A program made the translations under genes and the position numbers. A stretch of 64,000 nt of DNA from Dentipellis sp. KUC8613 (lineage: Eukaryota; Basidiomycota; Agaricomycetes; Russulales; Hericiaceae): positions 806,001-870,000 of the forward strand of contig NSJX01000006.1 of assembly GCA_002286715.1 (NCBI GenBank), read 5' to 3'. Numbering within the stretch: the stretch's first letter is position 1; each line of letters starts with the position of its first letter. Of the stretch, positions 45,021 to 55,686 are shown piece after piece. The notes below the pieces were generated by a model that had not been told where the DNA came from, ran no database searches, and worked only from the letters and a program-made list of their open reading frames with translations.

Positions 45021-46233
45021 GTCGTCCGTCGTCTGTCGACTGTCGTAGTCAAGCGCCAAAAAAATGCCACCGAGAACGCGTATAGCAATGCCAACTCAAT
45101 AGGCAAGAAGCAGACCAGACGCGTCCGTGTAAATGCGCAGAGTCCCAAATGGAAACCAACGCACGCGGAGGGGACAGGGTCGCAAGAGGCCTTACTTATA
45201 TGCGAACGACCGCGGACGCGCGATGGAGAATTAGGGCGTCAGCCTGCCTGCTTCATGCGCCCCAAGGCGGTCCATCCTCTGCACCTGCGATGGCGGTATG
45301 GCGCAGGAAGGTGCCCACCGCCGGGGCCTATCTCACCACCAGTACACGGCGGCTGCGTCTGGACCGGCGGGTCTGCGCCCCCTCAGCGAGAAACATGCGC
45401 GAGTCGCAGGCGGCAGAAGTGGAACTGGGGGCGACTGTGTGGTGGGAATGTGATGTGCGCGAGGGTCAGGTGGTCGCTTTCACGTTAGCGGGTGATGCGC
45501 GAGATATTGTGTGCTGCGCGGCGCTGCGGTCAGACGAACGGACGTTTTCTGCATCAGGAACTCCGCGTCATCCCCGCTGGTGGTGGGGGTATATAGGCAG
45601 AGGCTGGACACTTCCCGCACGAAGTCTCAGGGCATGAGGATCTGAACGCTGCTCCACGGCCCACCAAGGGCACATCACAGAGTACTGCGTACGGGTATTT
45701 CTAGCACTTCACGAAGCTCCTGGAGACGGCCCGGTGAGCGGAATCGGGGAAGTTTGGGACCAAAAGGACGTACCGTGACCAGCTTCACGCCTAAACTAGC
45801 AGGATCTGGGACCAAACCGCGGACGCAGGAGCACGAGCACACAGGGTATGTCACAAGCAGAAATACATGGTATATCGCGTACCCAGCACATGTGAGATGC
45901 ATTGACGGGACAGGCGTATCATGACAGCCAGTACACAGATGTGAGAAGAGTGGAAATGGGATGTCAACAGAAGTAGTAAAAAGAAGTAGAAGTACAGACA
46001 TGATAGGGGGCGTACGTACGTAAGAGTAAGATCTGTCCAGAGCGCGCGAGGAAAGGGGAAGCAAGGTATGCACAACCAGTCTGCGGTCGGACGACGGGCG
46101 ATGCTACCGAGGTATGCATGGGAGAAAGAGGATGCTTCAGGTGCAGCTTGGCCCGCCAGGTACCACGCCTCCCGGAATCTGAAACGCAGGCGGCAGGAGC
46201 ACATACACACACGAATGCGTTTTCGCCGAACCT
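45021..46233. other. Promoter region of the flavin monooxygenase and 3' region of GID4
   Basis: 1.2 kb between two leftward genes. The first part is GC-rich promoter sequence; the rest is probably GID4 3' UTR. ORFs on the plus strand (e.g. 45149-45637) are GC-rich accidental frames without motifs. Confidence 0.5.
45195..45200 (-). promoter_or_regulatory. TATA-like element upstream of the flavin monooxygenase
   Basis: TATAAG on the minus strand about 175 bp upstream of the ATG at 45020. The distance is long, so it is only a candidate. Confidence 0.3.
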
Positions 46234-47807
46234 TCACCGCATCTCAAAGCTGGTGCTGACGCTCTCGGGTACGTGCTTCAACGACAGCTGTTGGTATCTG
46301 GATGTCAAACAAACAGACAAACAAGCGCGAGTGAGCTGCGGGACTAGGACGCTGAATATAATGCTGTACTCACGGCTCTGAGTTTTGGTGGAAATAGAAG
46401 CCGCTCATGGTCGCCACTGGCGGGCCCGCTCGCGCCCCGACCGAAGAGGAGCGCCGCGTCGGGCCCTCGCCTTCGGTGGAGAGGTCTCGGGCACGCGGCT
46501 GTGGTTCTGGCTTCGGCGAGGTCGCAAGCTGCAACGCGTCGGGGTTCAGCTCTTCCCGGAGTGGCGATGGCTGCACGGCAGGGGGCCGCGTTGCCACGGC
46601 ACTCGAGCGCGCCGTCGAGGGTGGCGGTGGATGCGAATTGAAGTCCACGCAGACATAATAAAACCCTGCATTCAAGGTTTGTCAGTCGAAGCACAGCTTT
46701 AAAACATAGCATAGACTGACCAGCGAAGCTCGCGCCATGGATGTCCTGGACGCGATGGTCAGGCACCAGAAAACGCTCCTTCCACCGCATGAACACGGCC
46801 CCGCAGTCGCCGTCCATCGTCAAGTGCGGGAGCTTCAGCTTGTTCTTGACGTGTCGGAACGCGGGGAAGCGCGCCCAATGCACCATGTCCTCCTGTTCGT
46901 TGGCACCCCAGTTCCGCGTGAGGAAGCCGTATCGACTGCCAATGATTTCCGCGTCAAAATAAGTGGTGAGCTCCGGCCAATCTTCTGTCAAACCGCGGAT
47001 GCAGAGGTAGCCGCAGAGGAATGACGACGAAAAGTCGACATCCTATGGGAACAACGTGGTGAGCTCCAGTTTTTGTCTGACATCAGGCGCCGCACGTACA
47101 ACTATGGTGACAGTAACATCGTAGCTACTGCGTCCACTCTTTTGTGTTCCCTGGAAGGTGGCGCCAGGGTACAGACAGTGATGGCCTTGCGAGCGCATGC
47201 GGATGCGGGTAATGTCGACGAATGGATCTGGGTTGGCACAAGAGTAGGGATAGGCGGAGGTTTTGCTGGAAGAGGCGATGCGGGGAGAGAGAACGGGGGA
47301 CGAAGGGCGGGGGAAGACATTGGTGGTTGGTGGTGGAGTGGTGCAATTGATGGTGAGCCGCGCGGGTTTGCTGCTGGGAGCGGGGCGCGGTGATGGCAAG
47401 GGCTCTGCGGGCGGTGACGGCACCGGGAGCTGGTCGTGAAAGGAGGGGCTGGAAAGGGGGTATATAGATGCAGAAGTTTCCATTTCATGATCCTCGACGA
47501 GTGAGCGGTGAATAGGGCCGTTGAGGGGCAGGCGGTCTGCCTCGTTGATGCCATGCGTTGGAGCACGTCGAATGGGGCCATCCTCGACTATGATTCGCAA
47601 AAGACGATCCTGGTTGGCTCGGGAGAGGGGGACGTCACGGCAGATCCTGCATATCATGAGGTGGTCGTTGGGGTCGACAGGGTCGAAGAGGAAGGCGTTG
47701 TCGAGGTCTGAGGAGAGGGGGGAGTGGCATCTGGAGCAGAGCTTGACCTGGCCCTGTTGCTGGTCAGGGAGCTGTGCGGAGGGGGTCGCAGAGTGTTCAG
47801 AGGGCAT
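46234..47807 (-). CDS. GID4: GID4/Vid24 substrate receptor of the GID/CTLH ubiquitin ligase, with insertions
   Basis: Exons in coding order: 47807-47100, 47042-46721, 46665-46374, 46297-46234; 461 residues. The Vid24 beta-barrel starts at about residue 213 with HHCLYPGATFQGTQKSGRSS and continues with FLCGYLCIRGLTEDWPELTT, TRNWGANEQEDMVHWARFPA, MRWKERFLVPDH and IHGASFAGFYYVCVDF. In yeast and man this barrel binds Pro/N-degrons and delivers gluconeogenic enzymes or other targets to the ligase. Two departures stand out: an N-terminal extension with two CxxC pairs (LCSRCHSPL and MICRICRD), and a Pro/Ser/Glu-rich insert of about 75 residues between FYYVCVDF and MSGFYFHQNSEPYQQLSL, strands that are adjacent in human GID4. 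The terminal segment after the insert keeps family residues, so the gene looks functional. Confidence 0.9.
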
Positions 47808-50640
47808 TGTGGATGAGAGGAGAGAGTGAGAGAGCGTCCGAGGTCGTCCGCTCGTTTCAGTCGCTGGCCAGGTCCACGTGCCGTGTCGCGGCCCTTGCTT
47901 TTATCCTTGCCGTAGCGCTCTCTTCTCCAGCAGCGCTCCTCGAATAATTGCCGCCCGCTCAGAACAACAACGCCTTCCCCGCGTCCTCGTCCCTCCGTTT
48001 TCGATCCGCTACCACACGTTGATATCACTTTGATCTCCCTGTCAGCTCACTACCTCCTCCGGAGCGCCAGGGCTGTCCCCCTGCTGTGCTTCCTCCCTCT
48101 CCCTATCTGCCCACCTGCATAGCTTCTCCGCGCCCGTACCGGCGACTATACCGTCGTCGCTACCCAGGAGCAGCTACCGACACATCATAGCCGGGCGTCT
48201 GCTGCGTACTGACCCGTTCGCGCAGGACCAGGCAGCTCACTGACCGTCCATATTCCCCCATGCGGCATCATGCCTCGAGGGCTCTTTTTGCTCTCCAGAA
48301 GCGCGCGATTGTATCTTCTTGTGTTGTCGCAACTTCCCGATCCGCGCTAATGACAGACGTCGGGTGATGAGCCTTACGTGTAGCAACATAACGTCTGCCA
48401 TCCAAGTGTCTGCAATTTATCGGCCGTAGAGCTCGCGTTGCATTCGTGTCAAAGTGAGAGCGCCATCAATTTCGTTCCGTGGTGCCGCTGCATACTCACA
48501 ACTCAAGTGTAAAATAGCCTTTGACGCAGGGCTACACAAGCGCCCATGCCTTCCTAGGCGCCGTACATGCAACACCGGGCGCTCATCTGAAGAACGCAGT
48601 TGAGCGCCTCATTGCCTTTGTCCATGTCCGGCGGCTATCTGCACACCATAAATCGGAGATCCCTTGTTCCTCATCGGGCCCGATGCTATTGTGCTCTCAA
48701 CGACGACCCGCCTGAGCTTGCCTTGTTCCATCCTCGCAACCCCCTTCTCCAATTTAGCCTCTTACCCGAGAGCCCCGATACGCATCTCTGACCGCAACTC
48801 CTCTGTCGCACCGCTGCGCGTGTAACCTTGCGTCCCCGAGCCCACCGACTACCAACAGTCTACAGGACAACGACGTTGAGCCTGCTTCCCCGCCCTCCTG
48901 TCGTCATCCCCAGGTCCGGTCAGATCTACACTGTTTCACGTCTCGCTTTCTCCCCCTCGCCCTTCAGCGCCTAGCCGCCCTACTTTTGCCTCGCACGCAG
49001 GTCGTACAATTTCCCAATCAACGCCCACCGACTTCTTTCGAGATCTAGGTTATATTCGTGCTATCGGGATCTTGCGATACACCGACGCTGGCGATCTAAT
49101 GCAGATCTGTTTTGTCGCATACCCCACATATGTGGCCGAGCTTTTGGCCTGCACCTGGCGTCTACACACAATCATATGCAATGCAGAGCCGTAGAGCCGT
49201 GTTTGCGACCTTGGGCGGCGGCAGCGATGCAGACAAACAATGCTCTGGGTCCCGAGGATCAATTTCTGCCACTTTGCCAGCTTGTTTGATTTTTTGACGT
49301 GTCTACGTGCCTTCCGTAGACATCCTTCGATTCTAGCTGGTCAGACGACATTTGCGTGCCGTATGCCCCCGGCACGCACGTCATTGCCTTCATGGAGCGG
49401 TCGGAATACTCTATGTGCGAAGAAATCTCAGTTCGCACACGTATGGAAGGCCACACGACGCCAAAATTCCCTTGCATCTCTCCTCAGTCCAGCATCACGC
49501 GTCCACGCGTATGCTTTAATTAACAATTCACGACGCCCCGACCTATTCAGACCTCACTCCAGACTCCACAGAGACCACCACGCGCCATCAGACCTGCTTC
49601 TATCCACACGTACACGCCCCCTCCCAGATCCAGAACTATTACTGCTCACATTCTGATACCGGCCCCCCTCTCGTGTCTATCGGCGACACCCCCTCTATCA
49701 CATCACGCGCCAGCCCCACTCTTCCCTGTCTGCCTTCGAGGCCTATTGATAACCACCCCCGCGCGACTCTAGACCTCGAATTCCGCATTCTGAGCAGCGG
49801 GCGCTTATTGCTACTTGGCTTATTAGGCGCCCATCTCAAAGCGCGCGCGACGTCGACGCTATGGGGCCCTGGGGGCGTCCGGAAGATTGGGTTTGCACTT
49901 ACGCGCTCGAGCTTTGAGACCCAATGCTGGTGTGCCGCAAGGAGCTGACGTCCTAGCTTTACCTATGACATCAAGGGGATCGGGCGACTGTAGTGCTGAA
50001 GCGCCCTTTTGTGTCGCCCGGGCTCTTGGAGGGGTTCATGTGCGTTTGGCGCCGGTATGTAGTAGAGTACACGGTCTCCGGCCAGTTGACGCGCTCCGAC
50101 TGGATTATATTGGCTTGACGCGTTTGAAGGGAAATGCAGATTTCCGTCGGTGGTGATTGTGCAAGGAGATACGTGGTTACTGTGTCAGGATCAACGCTGT
50201 AGGGGCCGTGCGGGCTGTGCATGCAGCATTCGCGAATGCCTTCCAGCGTTGTTACCAGTGCACAGCATCATGTGTGGGATGTCGTCGAGCAAGCGGTTCC
50301 CGGTTCCCACCGGGGCCTTTTGGCTGTTTACTGCACACTCGTCCAATGCTAGCTGTCCTCCCAGCTGTGTCCCCACCCGATCCTAGGTGGATCCTGTGAT
50401 AAGCGTCAAAAATACAGTGTATATATCACACACAGATACACAGAGACACGCAGCTGTACGTGCAAGTTACATCCATCCATACATAGCCCAGAATGTCATT
50501 GGCTCCTACATTTATAGATCCTTCTGACTTCCCTCACGCAACGCCCATAAACCCATAAACCCACTCCCGCCGCGCCGTGCTGTACAATTGCTGAACGTAC
50601 GCGCGTACCATGCATGCATACATGCGTCAGAGCATCCTAA
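47808..50640. other. 2.8-kb gene-free stretch
   Basis: The longest spacer with no broken-gene signal, between the GID4 start and the stop of the 2OG oxygenase. It is C-rich on the plus strand through 48,000-49,750. Open frames (for example 49240-49656) are low-quality translations rich in Arg, Ser, Pro and Leu. I found no tRNA, no transposon end and no motif. It could be a long 5' regulatory region of GID4, a non-coding transcript, or an unrecognised fast-evolving gene. Confidence 0.45.
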
Positions 50641-52247
50641 TTAATATGCGGTACCGTGCGCAGGCAGGCCCTGCGGGAAGAACTGCTTGAACAGGTCGGG
50701 GTAGTGCCGCTCTGCGACATCGGGGTGACTCCTGCCGCATATCCCTCAGTCAGCATTTACTGTTCGTCCCTGTAACGGAGTCCCCGCGGCGCGAGCAAAG
50801 GGGCGAAGGGGGGCAAAAGGCAAGGGCATGACTCACTTGACACGGCCGATGAGCGCTACGAGGCCAGAGGGCAATCGGTCATATTCTGAGAAATTGACAG
50901 CTGAAATGCACAGTGGACACGACACCGTCAGCACGAGCCAAAATGACTCGCAGGAGAATCAGTCAGCTGGACCACGCACAGTCCGTCGCAGCGAGCTCGC
51001 CGCGCTGTTCTTTGAGCTTCAGGATCTCCGGCGGGACTGCACCGCATTGACGTCAGATGTTAGCTCGGAGACGGAGATAATGCGGCTTCAATGGGGCGCA
51101 GACGCACACTGCACGACGCTCTCCGCCAGCCGCAGGTTCTGCCCGATGTTTTGGAAGAAGGGCACCGAGTAGCGCGGGGTGGAGCCCTTGGCGGGGGCCA
51201 GCACCCTGTGCGACGTCGCCCTTGCGAGACCTTGCGTCACGGCTTCCAGGGCTGTGAGCGGTGGATGAGAGCCGGTGAGGTACGCGATGAAGGGGGCGTG
51301 GACGTGGACGGACCTTTGCCGATGTTGATGACGAAGGTGTATGGGATGGGCGGGACGTCGATCCATTGCCCGGAGATGTTTTGCACTTGCAGCCCGGGGT
51401 GGTCAGAAGCTTGCAGGAGCTGCACAGATGTGGATTGATTAATGCAGGTTTCATAGGACGTCAGACAGAGATGCACGTACGAATGTCAAGAAACCAGCAT
51501 CATAGTGCGGCCCGACACCCTGGTCCGACGAAACATCGTCCAACGTCGGATACTTCACGATCTAGCACACGCAGTTCAGCTGCCGGACGGCACGCGCAGT
51601 CACGCATACGCAAGCTCACCTTGGCACGATGCTGCATCAGCTGCGGTGCATCGTAGAACTGGTTCAGCCCGTCCGGCGGCAGGCCGAGCGCCTCCGCGAC
51701 AAGCCCGATAAACTCGTAGCTCAGCTTCTCCACCTTCGCGAGGTACGCGAGCAGCGTCTCCTTGAACCCGGGCAGCGCGTCCTCCGGGGGCCACTGCGAG
51801 TGCGCGCATGCGCGTTCCGCGTCATTCCTGCACTCGGCGCACCTGCATGTACGGACCGGGCAGACTCACCTGGCTGGGGCCCCACAGGCGCAGGTACTCG
51901 GGGCGGCCCTCGGCCCACGTGTTCTCGTGCGGCGTCGCGAAGTCGAACTGCTCGCGCTGGTCGACCGCGCCCTTGGTCATCTCCGCGCCGAGGCGCGAGT
52001 ACCCGAGGAAGTGCTCCGAGTTCGCCATGCGGATCGCGTCCTTCTGCGCGGACGGCAGCGCGAAGAGCTGCGGGATGTACGCGATCAGCCGGTCGAACTC
52101 GGCCGGCTGCACGGGCGGGTGCGCGAGATAGAGGAAGCCGACGTTGATGAGGGCGTGCTGCAGCTGCGCGAGGAAGGCTGGCCGCGTGGAGGGCGAGGAG
52201 ACGAGGCTGTAGTCAAGAACGGGGACGCTGGCGAAGTTGGCGGCCAT
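50641..52247 (-). CDS. 2-oxoglutarate/Fe(II)-dependent oxygenase (isopenicillin-N-synthase-like)
   Basis: Exons in coding order: 52247-51870, 51793-51620, 51561-51481, 51419-51314, 51251-51108, 51036-50980, 50900-50837, 50731-50641; 364 residues. The DIOX_N half opens ASVPVLDYSLV and contains LLAYLAKVEKLSYEFIGLVA. The double-stranded beta-helix half provides the iron ligands His203 and Asp205 (GPHYDAGFLTF) and His261 (ATSHRVLAP), and the 2OG-binding Arg-x-Ser (TPRYSVPFF). The C-terminus HYPDLFKQFFPQGLPAHGTA is typical of the fungal clade. The reaction could be hydroxylation, desaturation or ring closure; substrate unknown. The amidohydrolase stop lies 235 bp upstream on the same strand, so the promoter is short and includes a TATA box. 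Confidence 0.92.
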
Positions 52248-52302
52248 GGCGGTTCAGACGGAGGTGAGTACTATGATTGCTTCGGAACGATGGAGAACGC
52301 TG

Positions 52303-52308
52303 TATATA
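52303..52308 (-). promoter_or_regulatory. TATA box of the 2OG-Fe(II) oxygenase
   Basis: TATATA on the minus strand about 56-61 bp upstream of the ATG at 52247, within the short spacer to the amidohydrolase. Confidence 0.45.
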
Positions 52309-52482
52309 ACTGCGGTGTTCACGCTCGAGGCTGCGGGAGACGACGAGCTGGACTCATGACGCGATTGTGGTCAAAGAACAAGTCATCAGTCACGTTCCGG
52401 AGACGCGTCGAGCGGGCCTCCGTCGCGTCTCACACTCCTCAGTAATCTCTGCTTCTCTACCTTTCTCATTCTTATATGCAGA

Positions 52483-55189
52483 CTAGATACCCCCGTACAC
52501 CACTCTTCCGTCTACAGCGGTCGCAAGCACTTTCGCCTTCAGAATTTCCCCGACCAGCGACCGCTCGTCCATGATATCGCGATCCAGCACCACATAATCT
52601 GCCTTCATCCCCGGCACCAGTGTCCCGCGCTCTTTCTCTGCAAATGCTGCATAAGCTGCATTGCGCGTCATAGCACGAAGGGCTTGCGCGCGCGTAAGCG
52701 CTTCTGCAGGATACCTACATTCGTAGTGAGCTAATATATAGAAAGCACAAAATCTGGTAATGGACGCACCATCCTTCGGTGCCGTTCGGAGAATCACCGC
52801 GAACGGAAAGGCGAGACACGGCGGCGTAGAAGCCGAGCAGTGGGTTGATCCCTTCCACCGGGAAGTCGGACCCCAGTGCTATGATCCCGTTTGGCGAATT
52901 TCTGATCCAAAAATGAGTGTCTTCAAGGAAGATTGACTGTTCTAGCTCTGACGCACCGACGAAGGGTCTGATAAGCGTACGCGCCCTTTATTCGCTCAGG
53001 TCCCTGTTGCAACGACGCGTCAACCACAAACACCGCACTTACACGGGCGAGGCGACTTACCAGACGAGTCTCAGCATACCACATGTCGCTCGTCCTGTGA
53101 GTCGTTCAGAAATTCCCGCATACTGCACAATGCAAGAGCCAAACTTACGCATGTGTCGGCTGTACGCTCGGAATGACTGGGCACATCATCAATGTCTAGC
53201 AAGATCATCAAAAGAAAAATACTACGAACCGCCAAGCTTGCCAATTCGCTCCAGATCGCTCAATTGCATGATCTGTGCGTGCTCGATTCTTGGTCGCCAT
53301 GCCTCTACATCCACACCTGGCCTGCTTAGGATATCTTCGAAAATATCCAGTACGACTTTATTAGCGCGATCCCCAATACAGTGAATGTTCTATGAGTGTC
53401 ATTGAGAATTTCGCTTGAGCTCTGGGGAAGCAACCAGGAGTCGGGACGTACAACTTGAAACCCGTCACGGTAAAAGCCTTCGACAAGGTTCTTGAGCGTG
53501 GCGGCTTGGATCCGCATCAGCCCGGACGTGTCTGGTTTGTCCGAGTACGGTTCGAGGAGGGCTGCACCCCATGAACCAAGGGCACCTGCCAATAGGATAT
53601 ATATAAAATGGAGGCATTTAAATGAAGGGGAGAAATGGGATGTACCGTCGGTGAAGAGTTTGATACTGCGTACATTGAGACGCTTGTCTCGGCCATAGTC
53701 TACCAGTTGTGGGATTTGGTTTCCCCAATATGTGTCAGACTGAACGTTGCCCATCAGATACAGCCTAATCTGCAGCAGCATTAGCTTCAGAGATTTCATT
53801 CTTAGTCCCATAAACGAGTGCATACTGGCAACGTCCCAGCCTCCGCCTGCCTGCGAGAAATCACATTAGAATAAAAGTGCGCAGTAGATCGCAACGCAAC
53901 CTACTTCTTGAAAAACTGGATAATCTCCGGCGTCGACATGGCATCGTGAATGCTCGTCAGCCCGACGCTGAGCGCATCTTTCATTGCCGTCTCGAAGTAC
54001 CCCAACATTTGCGCGTCGGTCCACTTGGGTAGGGGCACGAGCGCCATGGCGTTGTCCACGAATACACCTTTGTCGGTCAAATACACCATTAGGGTTGTTT
54101 ATGCAGGCAAGGGGGAAGGTGTGTCGCATTACCGGTGGGTTTCCCGCTCGCATCGCGGAGGATGAGTCCGCCGTCCACCTCGTCCGGTAAGCTGGAGATA
54201 TCATCCAGCACACGATGTGAGACCCACGACGCATGCCCGTCTACGCGCGAGAGCACAATATAGCGATCCCGCAAGAGAGGCTCCTCATCGAAGTCATCCT
54301 ACAGACACCATTCGCGCCAGCATGAGCTTTGGTGTTCGACGTTCGAAAAGACGGAAGGGGCCTACAGCAGTCGGAAAGCTCGCAGAGGGCCACTTGGTCT
54401 GGTCCCAGCCCATGCCCTGTATCCACGCAGACTGATCGCGCTGCACATCCGGATGCTCGAGCAGATACTGCTTCAGTTTCGCGCGGACCTCTGTCCCCGA
54501 TGGCCACAGCCAAAGCATCAACCACTATCACACAGAGCATAATTTGCGAGAGAACGTACCCGCGACGGACTTGCACTCCTCCAGCGACAGCTGCTCTTTG
54601 AAGCCCCAGTCGAGGACATGCGCGTGGGCGTCTGCAGCGCGCCGCACAGCAGCAGCGTCGATAGTATGGTTATGGATACGGTCATGGTCGGCGAACGCGC
54701 GCAAAGGAGGAGGCGGTACGGGTACCTGCTAGGCCGGGCACGACGATAGCCCCGGGCTTGGTATAGAACGTCGCGAGCTTCGCGTCCGCGTCTCCCGTCC
54801 ACGACGCGTGCACATCCTCTAATTCCACCATGGGTGAGCCCGATCAGCCATTCGCGTCCTGTACTGAATACAGTACTGTTGAATAAAAAGGAGAACGCAC
54901 CGAGGCTTCCGGTCGCGAACACCACATCGCGCTGCACGCCGATACACGCGACTCGCCGATCCACGTTGTCCACGGTATACACCGAGCTAGAGTCACCGTG
55001 CGTGCAGAGCACGTATGATTCTGGGAGCTTCGCACCCGCGGTGGACGCGGGATCGGGGAGTACGAAGAATTTGTAGAAGACGGCGGTGAGGAGAGCGACG
55101 ACGACGAGGAATTGGCGGCGCGGTTGGAAGGGCGCGGCGTGTGCGTCGGTGGTTGGCGGTGGGCTTGGGTGTTTGGAGGATTTCTCCAT
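52483..55189 (-). CDS. Amidohydrolase 3 family enzyme (YtcJ/LAF3-like), membrane-anchored
   Basis: Fifteen exons in coding order: 55189-54901, 54818-54726, 54631-54560, 54490-54366, 54298-54133, 54067-53905, 53850-53826, 53769-53646, 53585-53452, 53389-53230, 53176-53149, 53094-53061, 53003-52957, 52901-52770, 52714-52483; 607 residues. An N-terminal helix (QFLVVVALLTAVFYKFFVLP) predicts a signal anchor with the enzyme outside the cytosol. The metal-binding DAHAH (128-132) is followed by WIQGMGWDQTKWPSASFPTA, VLSRVDGHASWVSH, SIKLFTDGALGSWGAALLEP, NIHCIGDRANK, RIEHAQIMQ, GIIALGSDFPVEGINPLLG and the C-terminal GTLVPGMKADYVVLDRD. These define the amidohydrolase_3 family. It hydrolyses an amide, urea or formamide bond; substrate unknown. 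Confidence 0.9.
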
Positions 55190-55686
55190 GGTGGAGGCTT
55201 GCTGCACGCAGTGATGCGGTGGGAGAGCTCACGCGGACCCAATTCAAGCTGCACGCGGCGATTTCACAGACGCGACGCGTCGACGTCGCGTCTGCTTTCC
55301 TCGAGGCATACGCAACAGCACGCCTACAACTCTGATATTTTGACATCGCAGTGCCAGACAAATGAACCACAAACGTACACACAAACTCCGAACTTGACCA
55401 ACGATGTCCGCCAACAGATGTGATTGTGATATGCCATTACATCTCCAGAAGCTCCCCGCTTCGCATCATTGCGTGTCTGTATTCGTAAAATAGTACGTAG
55501 GTATCCAAAACCAAATCGGCGTGATGTCTATAGCAAATATGTAGCATGTAGCACTAGGTAATCAATATGCCCCTCCTCCTCCCTACCACGACCTCCCCTC
55601 ACCTCCAGCCCTCCGCGGTCGTAAAAGGCGTGAACACGCAGCGCGTATCCTGGCATGGGTAAAAAAAAGTAAACACTCAGCGAAAC
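55190..55686. other. Amidohydrolase promoter and MFS 3' region
   Basis: 497 bp between two leftward genes. No motif recognised. Confidence 0.5.
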
